Origin: Morinoia aosen
Taxonomy: Eukaryota > Arthropoda > Malacostraca > Amphipoda > Talitridae
NCBI GenBank assembly: GCA_030386875.1
Contig: CM059576.1
Span: 13,520,058 to 13,584,057, forward strand
Length of the DNA: 64,000 nt
Direction: 5' to 3'
Positions within the stretch are counted from its first letter, which is position 1. Each line of letters opens with the position of its first letter. Below, in pieces: positions 54,455 through 64,000 of this stretch. The notes below the pieces were generated by a model. It was not told where the DNA came from. It did no database searches and saw nothing but the letters and a program-made list of their open reading frames with translations. Made by a program: the position numbers and the translations under genes.

Positions 54455-54949
54455 TCACTTTTCCGTATACAGGTTTCCCATTTCTGGAGCGTTGCGTCTT
54501 TCGTTGAGAGGCGGAGACCTGCGGGACCAGTGTCCTCGAGGCGCTGGTCCTCCCCTCGAAGCAAAACCTCTTCCTCGTACGCCGAAATTTTTTGAGTGGC
54601 GGTGCCTCTGCCCCTCAGACCCGTCCGAATGAAGCAGCGTGTGATGAGAGCTGGAACCACAGGCTTCGCACCTCTGATTTGCGGTGCATTGAGCTATACG
54701 GTGCGCTTCGAAACATCGGAAACACGCACCGCACTCCACAACGATACCCCTGCGATACGCAGCATCCAAACCAGAAAATTTATTGCAAGACGCCAGAGAA
54801 TGCCCGGAGCTATGGTGTAAAGGCCTGTTGACACGTGGACTGGGCGAGCGCTCCACCACGAGCTCAGTAAAATGCTTGTTCGAGCCAGCGTGTCTATACG
54901 GCATGGTTCCAGTGGCGCAATACCGATCCCGTGAAATCTTCAGTGTCAT
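54455..54949 (-). pseudogene. gag: BEL gag remnant with zinc knuckles, left copy
   Basis: About 164 codons, the C-terminal end of gag: NRPLHHSSGHSL, then CGACFRCFEAHRIAQC and CEACGSSSHHTLLH, the paired zinc-knuckle region typical of BEL/Pao gag, and a basic R/G-rich tail. The N-terminal capsid part (usually several hundred residues) is missing. The ATG comes from the last bases of the adjoining MITE. It ends at a TGA (54455-54457) in the same frame as pol, ten codons before the pol ATG. Confidence 0.8.
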
Positions 54950-55511
54950 GGAGCTAGGATATGTGGAGAGAGCATAGCTGACTCCGATCGGGCTCAATTT
55001 GGTTGCAAAAGTTGAGACGCTGGGACACTGTCTAGGCCCCCGCACGTCACAATTCTGAGCCAACCACAGACGCTCCGCTGAAGTTGCCCCACCCACCTTC
55101 TCTACAACTCCTCTCATTTGCCAAAGCAAGATTAGTACCCCACCACAAGTCATAGGGTGAGGTGCGCGTGCAAGTCGCTCTCTAATTTATTATAATCAAG
55201 GGCCTGTAATCTTTATAGTTCTCAACTCTTAATGTACCTTTGCCAGTAATTTTGAAATTATCAAGTGTCCTCAAGTGAGGAAACTCAATTTATTATCTTT
55301 CGAAGTCTTAGAATCCCAAATTAATGATTAACTCAACATGCGATTGACTCAACAGCTGGAAGAGCATTCAGCGAACGTGTACGCACTCTACCATAGTTAG
55401 TAGGTTACTGACTTCCGAGCTGACGTCACACTTGCGAGACGGCTATTGGTTACCACAGACATCGGAGAAATCTCAAAAACTGGTTCTCTTCACAGACGGC
55501 TATGCTCCCTC
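54947..55511 (-). mobile_element. MITE copy 3, truncated at the duplication breakpoint
   Basis: Begins with the TIR CATGGAGCTAGG after TTCAGTGT (one 8-bp duplication only). At its other end the TIR stops after GCTATGCTCCCTC and unrelated sequence begins, whereas copy 4 continues to a full TIR. The break defines the inner end of the left arm. Confidence 0.9.
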
Positions 55512-55538
55512 TATTGGTGAGTTATTTTTTTAAATTAA

Positions 55539-55719
55539 CCCTTTACCGCCTGAATTTTCTCAGCCTAGCCTCATTTCATCCGTATTTTTTCACTAGTACT
55601 CTAGGATCGTATCTTTTTGCCTGTCAATTTAGAGAAGAAAAAAAACATTTGAGTTTAAAAAAAGAGAAATATGAACTTTTAGAAAATACGTCAAATTCGT
55701 CGCAGTCGGCCGTAAAGGG
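55539..55719. mobile_element. piggyBac-type MITE, 181 bp
   Basis: TTAA at both edges (55535-55538, 55720-55723). The left end reads CCCTTTACCGCC and the reverse complement of the right end CCCTTTACGGCC. TTAA target duplication with CCCTTT-type TIRs is the piggyBac pattern. Non-coding, located in the spacer between the giant inverted arms. Confidence 0.75.
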
Positions 55720-55824
55720 TTAAATAACTTTATTCTTTATTTTACCAATCATTGCATTTTCAATAAGACGGACAAAACCGGAGCCACATTTTATACGTTT
55801 ATCGTACAATACAATGTGGATTTA

Positions 55825-56301
55825 TTAGTGTTTTTTATACCCCTCACATATTGTTTTATTACTGACCTTCATGTAGTCATCCTTCAGCACGTTGTATATG
55901 GCAGCACAAGTTTCTGGGATGATGTAGCTTAGTGCAGAAACAGATATGCGTGTTGAAAATTGCAGTGATCTGTAGCTACCTCCTGCAGCCAACCATCTCA
56001 ACGTAGCCTCCAATCTTGCACCAGCTGGGATAGCATCTCTCATCAATGTGTCTTGTTTCCCTATTTTAGATTCAATTTTGTTTAGTAGTCTGCGAAATAA
56101 GTCACTGTTCATTCTCAAGTACCCTTTGAAATCTCTCTCGTCTTCGTGTAATTCTTAGAAAATGGTCATGTAGCTTCCAAAAATGGATCTATTTTGAAGC
56201 CAACGCTTCGCCCACACTTTCCTCCTTCGTTTCTTCTTCACAGCCGCGACAACTGCTATTGAGAGCGCAAGCGCCATTGCTTTCCGCCGAGCAACCATCA
56301 T
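55825..56301 (-). pseudogene. PIF/Harbinger transposase (HARBI1-like) N-terminal remnant
   Basis: From ATG-ATG at about 56301: a basic KKKRRRKVWAKRWL stretch, SIFGSYMTIF, an in-frame TAA (56155-56157), then the same frame continues FKGYLRMNSDLFRRLLNKI, MRDAIPAGARLEATLRWLAAGGSYRSLQ and IIPETCAAIYNVLKDDYMK, all hallmarks of the HARBI1 helical N-terminal domain. After MKV the similarity stops at a donor-like AAG|GTCAGT, so this may be exon 1 of a spliced transposase. The catalytic DDE part is not in the window. Dead by the stop codon and truncation. Confidence 0.85.
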
Positions 56302-56337
56302 ACATCCGCTTTCAACCGTTTCCTCGAGCACACTGAA

Positions 56338-56921
56338 CGTGGAGGGAGTATATTTGGAGGGAGCATAGCCGTCTGTGAAGAGAACCAGTTTTTGAGATTT
56401 CTCCGATGTCTGTGGTAACCAATAGCCGTCTCGCAAGTGTGACGTCAGCTCGGAAGTCAGTAACCTACTAACTATGGTAGAGTGCGTACACGTTCGCTGA
56501 ATGCTCTTCCAGCTGTTGAGTCAATCGCATGTTGAGTTAATCATTAATTTGGGATTCTAAGACTTCGAAAGATAATAAATTGAGTTTCCTCACTTGAGGA
56601 CACTTGATAATTTCAAAATTACTGGCAAAGGTACATTAAGAGTTGAGAACTATAAAGATTACAGGCCCTTGATTATAATAAATTAGAGAGCGACTTGCAC
56701 GCGCACCTCACCCTATGACTTGTGGTGGGGTACTAATCTTGCTTTGGCAAATGAGAGGAGTTGTAGAGAAGGTGGGTGGAGCAACTTCAGCGGAGCGTCT
56801 GTGGTTGGCTCAGAATTGTGACGTGCGGGGGCCTAGACAGTGTCCCAGCGTCTCAACTTTTGCAACCAAATTGAGCCCGATCGGAGTCAGCTATGCTCTC
56901 TCCACATATCCTAGCTCCATG
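56338..56921 (+). mobile_element. MITE copy 4, complete, 584 bp
   Basis: Full TIRs (CGTGGAGGGAGTATATTTGG and, inverted, CATGGAGCTAGGATATGTGG) and perfect 8-bp duplications ACACTGAA at 56330-56337 and 56922-56929. It lies exactly between Harbinger-remnant flank and the BEL gag remnant, so these were already adjacent when it inserted. Confidence 0.95.
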
Positions 56922-57413
56922 ACACTGAAGATTTCACGGGATCGGTATTGCGCCACTGGAACCATGCCGTATAGACACGCTGGCTCGAACAAGCATTTTA
57001 CTGAGCTCGTGGTGGAGCGCTCGCCCAGTCCACGTGTCAACAGGCCTTTACACCATAGCTCCGGGCATTCTCTGGCGTCTTGCAATAAATTTTCTGGTTT
57101 GGATGCTGCGTATCGCAGGGGTATCGTTGTGGAGTGCGGTGCGTGTTTCCGATGTTTCGAAGCGCACCGTATAGCTCAATGCACCGCAGATCAGAGGTGC
57201 GAAGCCTGTGGTTCCAGCTCTCATCACACGCTGCTTCATTCGGACGGGTCTGAGGGGCAGAGGCACCGCCACTCAGAAAATTTCGGCATACGAGGAAGAG
57301 GTTTTGCTTCGAGGGGAGGACCAGCGCCTCGAGGACACTGGTCCCGCAGGTCTCCGCCTCTCAACGAAAGACGCAACGCTCCAGAAATGGGAAACCTGTA
57401 TACGGAAAAGTGA
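56919..57413 (+). pseudogene. gag: BEL gag remnant with zinc knuckles, right copy
   Basis: Mirror of the left gag remnant, with a few amino-acid differences (for example TADQRC for TANQRC and SENFGI for SKNFGV). Same missing N-terminus, MITE-derived ATG and terminal TGA at 57411-57413 in frame with pol. Confidence 0.8.
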
Positions 57414-57443
57414 CAGCCATCGAAAAACAGAAGCTGCTCTAAG

Positions 57444-60400
57444 ATGGTCTTGGTGGACGTGACGGCGCCCGGAAGAAGCAGTAAAACTCTCCGCACTTAC
57501 GTCATCCTGGATGACCAAAGTACTAATTCTTTCGCCACATCTTCTTTGTTAGATTTCTTTGCATTACCTCACAAAAGGGAAACGTATTCCATTACCACGA
57601 TTTCAAGTTCTAAAATTAAATCCTACGGTCGGACTACGGAGGGCTTTCGAGTAAAGGGCGTAAACCGCTCTGAGTCTTTTGCTCTTCCACCTCTATTCGA
57701 GCACGACGGCATTCCTCATAATAAGTACGACGTGGCGACGAGAGAAGACGTCTTGAAGAACCCCGACATTGCTCATCTTGCATCAGAATTTCTCCCTCTG
57801 GACTGCAATGCTCCCGTGAGTCTGTTGCTGGGCCGAGACGCAGAGGATGTATTAGTTGCAGATCTAATCCACCGGAAGCCCCCTGTCTACAAAACACCTT
57901 TGGGATGGGCTGTTGTTGGAAGAATCAACCCTTCAGAGCCTCACCCGTCAAACATGCAGATGAGTGTGTATAAAACTCAAGTCGAAGATCACTTTTCGGC
58001 TCAGCCTTGTTTCGGTCCTCTAGCTCCAGTCTTCGACACTAGAATGGACGACGAGAGTCCTGGACCGTCCGTTGAGGACAGGAAATTCTTGTCGCTGATT
58101 GACGAGAATATAGTTGTAAATGCTGAGGGGCATCTAGAAACTCCGCTGCCATTCATAGATCGCATGTCTAAGCTTCCAGACAACACGAAGGCTGTCTATC
58201 GCCGCTCCAGAAACACCTTGGCGCGGTTAGTCAAAGACCCCGCCAAATTACAGCAGTGTTTGAAGATAGTCCAAGACTCCGTGGATATTGGACACGTAGA
58301 GGTAGTTCCTTCCCAAGAACTTCAACCGGCTGAAGGACACTTTTGGTATCTCCCGGTTTTTCCCGTTACACATCCCAAGAAAAAGAAGCTGCGCATCGTC
58401 TTCGACTCTGCGGCGCAGTATTTCGGACGCAACTTAAACGGAACCTTGCTTCAGGGGCCAGATGCCAACAATAGTCTTCGTGGAGTGCTCCTTAGGTTTC
58501 GAGAGAACAAGGTTGGTTTCGTTGCCGACGTGGAAAAGATGTTCCACGCCTTCTATGTCCGTCCCTCCGACCGAAATTTTCTCAGGTTCTTCTGGTTCAA
58601 GGACAATGATCCTTGCAAAGCAATTGTCTCATACCGGGCAAGAGTGCACGTCTTCGGAAATCGATCAAGTCCGGCTGTCGCAACTCACTGTCTGCGCCAC
58701 GCCATTAGGGAAGCCTCAAGAGAGGAGAGAGAAAACGGAGACAGACTTGCCTGGAAGGCTCTGAGCTACGTCGAGCGCGGATTTTACGTTGACGACGGAC
58801 TGGGATCCGCAGGTTCAGCTCAAGAGGCCGTCGACATTCTAGTCAAGACTCGAGAGTACCTGGAGACGTTCAAGGTTCGTCTTCACAAAATCTCTTCTAG
58901 TCATCAGGAGGTTTTGAACGCATTCCCGGAATCTGAACGCGAGGAAGGAAAAGTGGAGTTTTGGGAGGATGGTTGTAGTCAGCGCACCCTGGGAGTGACG
59001 TGGAATACTACGACCGACCGGTTTGACGTACATACCGAGGTGGTGGACCGCCCGTTCACGAAACGTGGTTTGTTAGCCACCGTCAATTCAATCTTCGATC
59101 CAATCGGCTTAGCTAGCCCCGTCGTATTGGGAGGCCGACTGATCATGCGCACCTTGATCCCTCCCGTAAAACAAGACCCAGAAAATTTGGCAAAGTTGGG
59201 GTGGGACGATCCTCTTCCCGTCGCTCATCTTGCGACGTGGGAATCGTGGAAAGAGTCGTTGCGAGGACTCACCGACCTGTCGTTGGACAGGTGCCTCATT
59301 CCTGGAGACTTCGGGGAGGTTCATTCACGAAGTTTGCATTGCTTCGCCGACGCCTCTGAACAAGCCATAGGACATGTCACCTACTTACGATCAGTCGATG
59401 TGAGTGGACGCGTGCGCGTGTCTTTTGTAAGCGCTGACAGCAAGGTGGCTCCCAGAGCTGCCACAAGCATACCACGTTTGGAACTCTGCGCGGCCGTCGA
59501 GTGCAGCGAGGCCTCCAGAAGAATATGCGAAGAGATAAGCGTCGAGATCAACGACGTAGTGATGTACTCAGACAGCAAGGTAGTGCTGGGCTACCTCAAC
59601 AACGAAACAAAAAGATTTTCAAAGTATGTGACTAGAAGAATTGAAGCGGCTACGAAGGTTCGTCCCAAGGAACTCTGGCGGTACGTAGCCACAGAGTGCA
59701 ACCCAGCGGATATGGCCTCTCGTCCCACAAGCGCAGAGAACCTGAAGAGGATACGCTGTTGACGGGCCCTTCCTTTCTGTGGGAAGATCATCTGCCTGAC
59801 GAGCAAGAAGGCGCAGATATCTCGCTTTCAGTGAGTTTGCCCGAGGAGAAACTCGTCCAGGAATGCTCGAATTTCGTCACCTCCCTTCAGACCCCAGAGC
59901 TTCAGCGTGAAGTTCCTGCCTACTTAACTGGTGACTTTGTCTCTGTTCGTAGAGCATCAAGACTGGCGACGAATTTCTATTTCAGATGGAAGGACCTAAC
60001 TCAGCAAAGAAAGGGAGTGGCTCTGGCCATCAGACCCTTGGAATCACTAAACTTCGGGGGTGAGAAGTTAGCCATCTCTGACGTTCAACACGCAACCTTT
60101 CAAGACGTGATCAGTAATCTCAAGAAAGAAAAGGACATTCATCTGCGCCACCTTTTGTCTTCTTTGAGCCCCTTTATTGATGCTGACGGTCTGTTGCGAG
60201 TAGGCGGAAGCCTCAGGCGCGTCAACTTGCCCGGGTGTATAAAGCACCCCATTGTGCTTCCCGAAGACCACCCGCTCACCTCTAGCATTGTGTCTCATTA
60301 TCACAAACTCTCCGGGCATCAAGGTGCTCACATTTCTCATGGAGCCGTACGAGATGCAGGCTATCATATAGTGCACGGAAAGAAGGTCATCCGTAAGTTC

Positions 60401-61426
60401 GTAAATGACTGCGTCGTCTGCAGAAAATTGAGAAGGAGACCCGAAGAGCAGAAAATGAGTGACCTACCAGAGGACCGATTTGCTTGCACCGCTCCTTTTA
60501 CGAACACAGGTATGGACGTGGCAGGCCCGTGGCAGGTCGTCGAGGGAATCTCTACGAGAAACAATAAGAGGACTTCTAAGGTATGGGCCTTGGTGTTGAC
60601 CTGTCCAACCTCTAGAGCGGTGCATGTGGAACCGCTGCCTGCCATGGACACTTCTAGCTTTCGAAACGCTCTCAGGCGATTCATGTGCGTTCGTGGATCG
60701 TGCAAAATCATAAGGAGCGACCGCGGTTCTAATTTCGTCGGCAGCTATAACCAGGACCTCGACATGAGGTCACTCTCCAAGACGCTGCAAGACTTCGATG
60801 TGCAGTGGATCTTTAATCCCCCTCACGCACCCCATTTTGGTGGAGTTTGGGAACGTAAAGTGGGAGCTATAAAGAAAGCCATGTTGTTCTCGCTTTCCCA
60901 GTGCGGCATGCGAACACCTAGTAGAGATGAGCTCTACACCTTTTTTCAAGAAGCAGCATCAATCGTCAACAACACGCCATTATGGTCCCTATCGAGCGAC
61001 CCTAATGATCCACAACCCCTGACTCCAAACATGCTCCTAACGTTGAAAGAAGAGGGCGACAACCCTCCTCTCTGCGACACCTCCCCTGCGGACCTCATAG
61101 CCTACGGAAAGAAGCGCTGGCGTAGAGTCAACCATCTGGCAGAGGTCTTCTGGCAGAAGTGGAAAAGCGACTACATACAGGAGCTTCAATCGCGCCCCAA
61201 GTGGACGAAGAGAACAACCAACTTGAGCCCTGGAGACATCGTCATGCTCGTCGAGCCCGCTCCGAGAAATAAATGGGCGAGGGGTAGGGTGGTCAGGGTC
61301 AAGAAGAGCGGGGACGGTCTAGTGCGTTCCGTAGTGGTATCTCGGGTCGCTACTGCGGGAGGTACGATAGCGTGCGAACGTCCGATAGGCAAGGTAGTAA
61401 GTTTAGGTCTCCGTGGAGACAACTAG
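57444..61426 (+). pseudogene. pol: BEL/Pao pol, right copy, with single-base frameshift
   Basis: The same domain order as the left copy, but one G is missing at about 59757 (ATACGCTGTTGACGG against ATACGCTGGTTGACGG on the left). The first frame therefore ends at 59762, after RNase H, and the integrase half continues in another frame to 61426. Protease, RT with YVDD and RNase H are intact in the first part; the integrase zinc domain, D-D-E core and DUF5641-like tail are intact in the second. Amino-acid differences from the left copy are few (LPFIDRMSKLP for LIFIDRMSKLS), so the frameshift is recent or a sequencing error. Confidence 0.9.
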
Positions 61427-62000
61427 ACCTCATAGTTCCGATTCTTGAATCAATTCGATTAGTGTAGTCTATCCATCGTGCCCGCCGCAACTGTGACGCG
61501 TCCTTCCAGTCTCCCTGTCAAGATTACCTATTGTTAATAAGCTTATTTCAAGCGGTCGGCGGAAGGTGTCTCACTGCTGCTGATGGGGGGAGGTGAAGAG
61601 CTGCAGACTTCTCCTTCCTCTCCCGGTAGTGGTGTGATGCGTGAAGCACGTTCGTTTTTCTTCCCCTATCTATCTTTCACTAAGTCAGTTTGCGGTTTGC
61701 TTACTATAGAGTATTAGATTTTGAATACTGACGGGGTTCGCCTCTAATTTTGTTGTATTATTCGCTCGTAACGTTCCTAACACTAGTCACCTGCGTTATT
61801 CTTGTGCCTATCAGACTAAGGAACATTGATCTCTATCTAGATTTAAGAAATTTCGTATTGTAAACGGATTGATTTATGGTCTCTTAGTATAAGCGTAATG
61901 TTACTGATTATCGTTTACCAAACTAACGTACTCTTTACGTGCTCTCTTCAAGCCGTCGCAAGGATGTTTGCCTGTGTATTTTTCAAAAAATAGGGGGGAG
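61427..62000 (+). other. Non-coding stretch between BEL pol stop and LTR, right copy
   Basis: Mirror of 49867-50440; the polypurine tract TAGGGGGGAG is at 61991-62000. Confidence 0.55.
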
Positions 62001-63718
62001 TGTCATGTCATGCCTTTTTCCGTCTTTAAGTCGTTTGGGTTTTAACCCGCCATTTTAAATGAATAGTTTCTCATTTGACTGTCCTGGAAACTTCTAGAAC
62101 GAATGCGCGATTTTGAAATAAGCGATATCAGGTCAATAACTTAATTATATCAGCAAAGTTAATCGTTAATGTCACTAAATGTCGATTTGTGAAGTAGATA
62201 ATACCTTTATAAAAAATAAGAATAAAAAACTCTGATACATATTCAAACGTTCTACTTCTGTTCGCGCAATTGAGATTAATTGCTGGAGTTCTCCGCCCTT
62301 ACGTAGATTCATTTCAGCCGGCGGCGCATTCTGGGGTTTTAACCGCAGATCTGGGTTTTATCTGTCTCCTGGGGTTTACAGTCATGATTTGTGTTTGCGA
62401 AACAATTAATTTTAAGGAGCCACAATGATTGTACTACTTGGTAACCACGAAAACAATAAAAAAGGGTAAGAAAATTTATTCATTAACGCCTTTTTTCGCT
62501 GATCTGGGTTTTTTCTTAAGCGTATGCTGGGGTTTTTGGTAACATTTTCGTTGGCGTCTCTTGTGGAATAGCTCCCGCTTCGCACTTTTGCAAGGGCTCT
62601 GCCGAGAGCAAGGTGTGACATTTCGTGCTCAGGCGCCCTCCTAATTTCTCTTGTGCCTGCGCCTTAAATGTGGGTTAATCCTTTTTAAGTGATGATCGAA
62701 CTTAATAAGAGTAAGGAACTGAAGTGAAAGTGTGCCTTATATCTGTGAGAACGGTAGATAGCCATTCTACCTTTGTGTGTGTCAGTCGAATATCTAAAAG
62801 TTGAGCCGCAACTCGTGGCCGTCGTTTCTTGAAACGTTCTCTTAATACTTTGTATGTTAATTGTTGAGATAATAAGAAGTTCTTTAAAAGACTGAATTTT
62901 GTGCCTATTAAAATCATTCATAATATCGAAGAAATGCGTTATTTATTAAAGAGGCCGAGATGCTTTAATTTGCAGCGTTATGATTGAATTTGAAGGTCAT
63001 GTACATTTACGAAGTCTTCCATATGCAGGTGTCGTGTATTGCTGCGCCTCAAGCGCCTTATACAAAATGGCCGACCTTGAGTCCCTTTCGTGTCTTTGTA
63101 AAGTTAAGCCTAGTCTGGTTTGTAAATTGCGTGTGCGTATGATAATGATTTAAGGTGACTTCCTTTACTTTACAGGTAATGTAAAACATGAAAATTAGCT
63201 TGGGGTCTGTGTCGTAGCAGAGGTCTCGCATATAAAGATGTAAGTATTTTTAAGTCTAAAGACGTACCACGTTGTTTCCGTCGTGTCAAGTGATAACTAA
63301 TTTTAAAAGATGTAAAGGTAGAATAATCAAGTAATACTCACTGGTTACCTCTGTTGTACCAGCAGCTAAGCTCTAGCAATAAGTTCTGAGACGATTAGAA
63401 ACTTCTTATTTAATTTTACATTTATTTCTCGCTGTGCTTCTCATTTTCTTGACATCTGCGTTGTTTTCGAAACTATTTATATCGCAGAGGCATTGATCGC
63501 CTTTGTGATCGTGATGCTAGGTTAAGGCGTTTAATAATGTTCTTGCCTTGTGCCGCCGAGCTAAGTTAGTAATTAACTTAATTACTCTCTTTGTGCCTTC
63601 AAGCTGATTTATTTGTAGAACTAAAAATAACCCTTGTTTACAGTGACGTATTCACCGCGCCCAATACATGCTCCTTCTGCTTCCGGTGTTTTTCTCTCCC
63701 GGGAAGGGCGCGACAACA
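62001..63718 (+). repeat. BEL/Pao 3' LTR, right copy
   Basis: Begins TGTCATGTCATGCC directly after the polypurine tract and probably ends CGACAACA at 63718 (or 63715). Mirror of the left LTR. Confidence 0.6.
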
Positions 63719-64000
63719 ATAGTTGCTTTTTCTTGATAAGATCTAAAATTCTCCCGATGATTTTTTTTGCATTATTTTAGTTTTCTCATTTGAAAATCGT
63801 TTTCGCGTTCGAGTACATTGATTTACAATTGGTTTACGCAGAATAAACAAGAATATGAAATCGCATAAGAAACACCGGCCCTCAAATTCCCAGGGATTCA
63901 ATCGCACTCAGAAAGATAGGACACGTGTATGAGTATTGTAAAACAATTTTTTGAGGCCTTTATATGCTGCTATATTTCGTTGGGTCGGTAACTGGCTAAG
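63719..64000 (+). repeat. Flank of the BEL element and 110-bp repeat at the window edge
   Basis: About 165 bp of AT-rich flank, then from about 63885 the 110-bp repeat also found at 36880-36990 and, inverted, at 47867-47996. The next bases outside the window should be the 35-bp array if the mirror continues. Confidence 0.7.

Larger units (their letters stand above)
47867..55511 (-). repeat. Left arm of a giant inverted duplication
   Basis: Reverse complement of 56357-64000 with very few differences; the coordinates of matching points add up to 111867-111868 throughout (50441 with 61426, 49866 with 62001, 47867 with 64000). It contains flank repeat, BEL 3' LTR, pol, gag remnant and MITE copy 3. 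The true left limit may lie further left, because the right arm is cut by the window edge. Confidence 0.95.
56357..64000 (+). repeat. Right arm of the giant inverted duplication
   Basis: Mirror copy of 47867-55511, running to the window edge. It differs by scattered substitutions and a few single-base indels only. Confidence 0.95.

Overview
This window looks like repeat-dense, gene-poor nuclear DNA of an arthropod, most likely an insect. The background is AT-rich. There are no operons or ribosome-binding sites. What can be recognised is BEL/Pao and Gypsy retrotransposons, PIF/Harbinger- and piggyBac-type DNA transposons, and a degraded virus-like structural gene cluster of the Maverick/adintovirus kind. 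I find no complete host gene. Much of the sequence is inverted repeats and at least thirteen tandem arrays. The species cannot be named from the sequence alone.

Layout. (1) 0.15-3.9 kb, minus strand: a tightly packed cluster of coiled-coil and fibre-like ORFs, an adenain-type cysteine protease with an alanine/glycine-rich N-terminal segment, and the C-terminal part of a virus-type capsid-like protein. (2) 3.9-5.6 kb: a truncated Gypsy fragment (gag, protease, first half of RT), fused in frame to the capsid-like fragment. (3) 5.65-16.66 kb: a fold-back-like unit with 2.4-2.6 kb inverted arms, a 24-bp minisatellite at each outer end, and a 594-bp MITE with a perfect 8-bp target duplication in its interior. 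(4) 16.7-24.3 kb: a small TIR element and consecutive arrays of 66, 24, 30, 39, about 41 and 42 bp. (5) 24.3-26.6 kb: a GC-rich intronless ORF with SGNH-hydrolase motifs and an arginine-rich tail, followed by a poly(A) signal. (6) 27.2-30.3 kb: about 100 almost identical 22-bp units between two diverged direct repeats. (7) 30.5-32.9 kb: a DNA transposon with 30-bp TIRs and a TTA duplication, carrying a second copy of the 594-bp MITE. (8) 33-48 kb: interleaved inverted repeats with 17-bp and 35-bp arrays, a 40-bp array whose every unit carries a consensus 5' splice donor, and a 1.7-kb TIR element inserted in the 35-bp array. (9) 47.9-64.0 kb: a very large, nearly identical inverted duplication (arms at least 7.64 kb, spacer 845 bp). 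Each arm has a 5'-truncated BEL/Pao element with a 3' LTR and a copy of the MITE. The spacer holds a Harbinger transposase remnant and a piggyBac-type MITE.

How the parts relate. The cluster in (1) encodes only structural and maturation functions, with no polymerase, integrase or packaging ATPase in view, so it is read as a partial endogenous element interrupted by Gypsy sequence. The order of events at the right end can be read from the repeats: the BEL element lost its 5' half next to a Harbinger fragment, the MITE then inserted (matching 8-bp duplications), and the block was later duplicated in inverted orientation, one breakpoint falling inside the MITE end. All domain calls come from reading motifs; no database search was possible.
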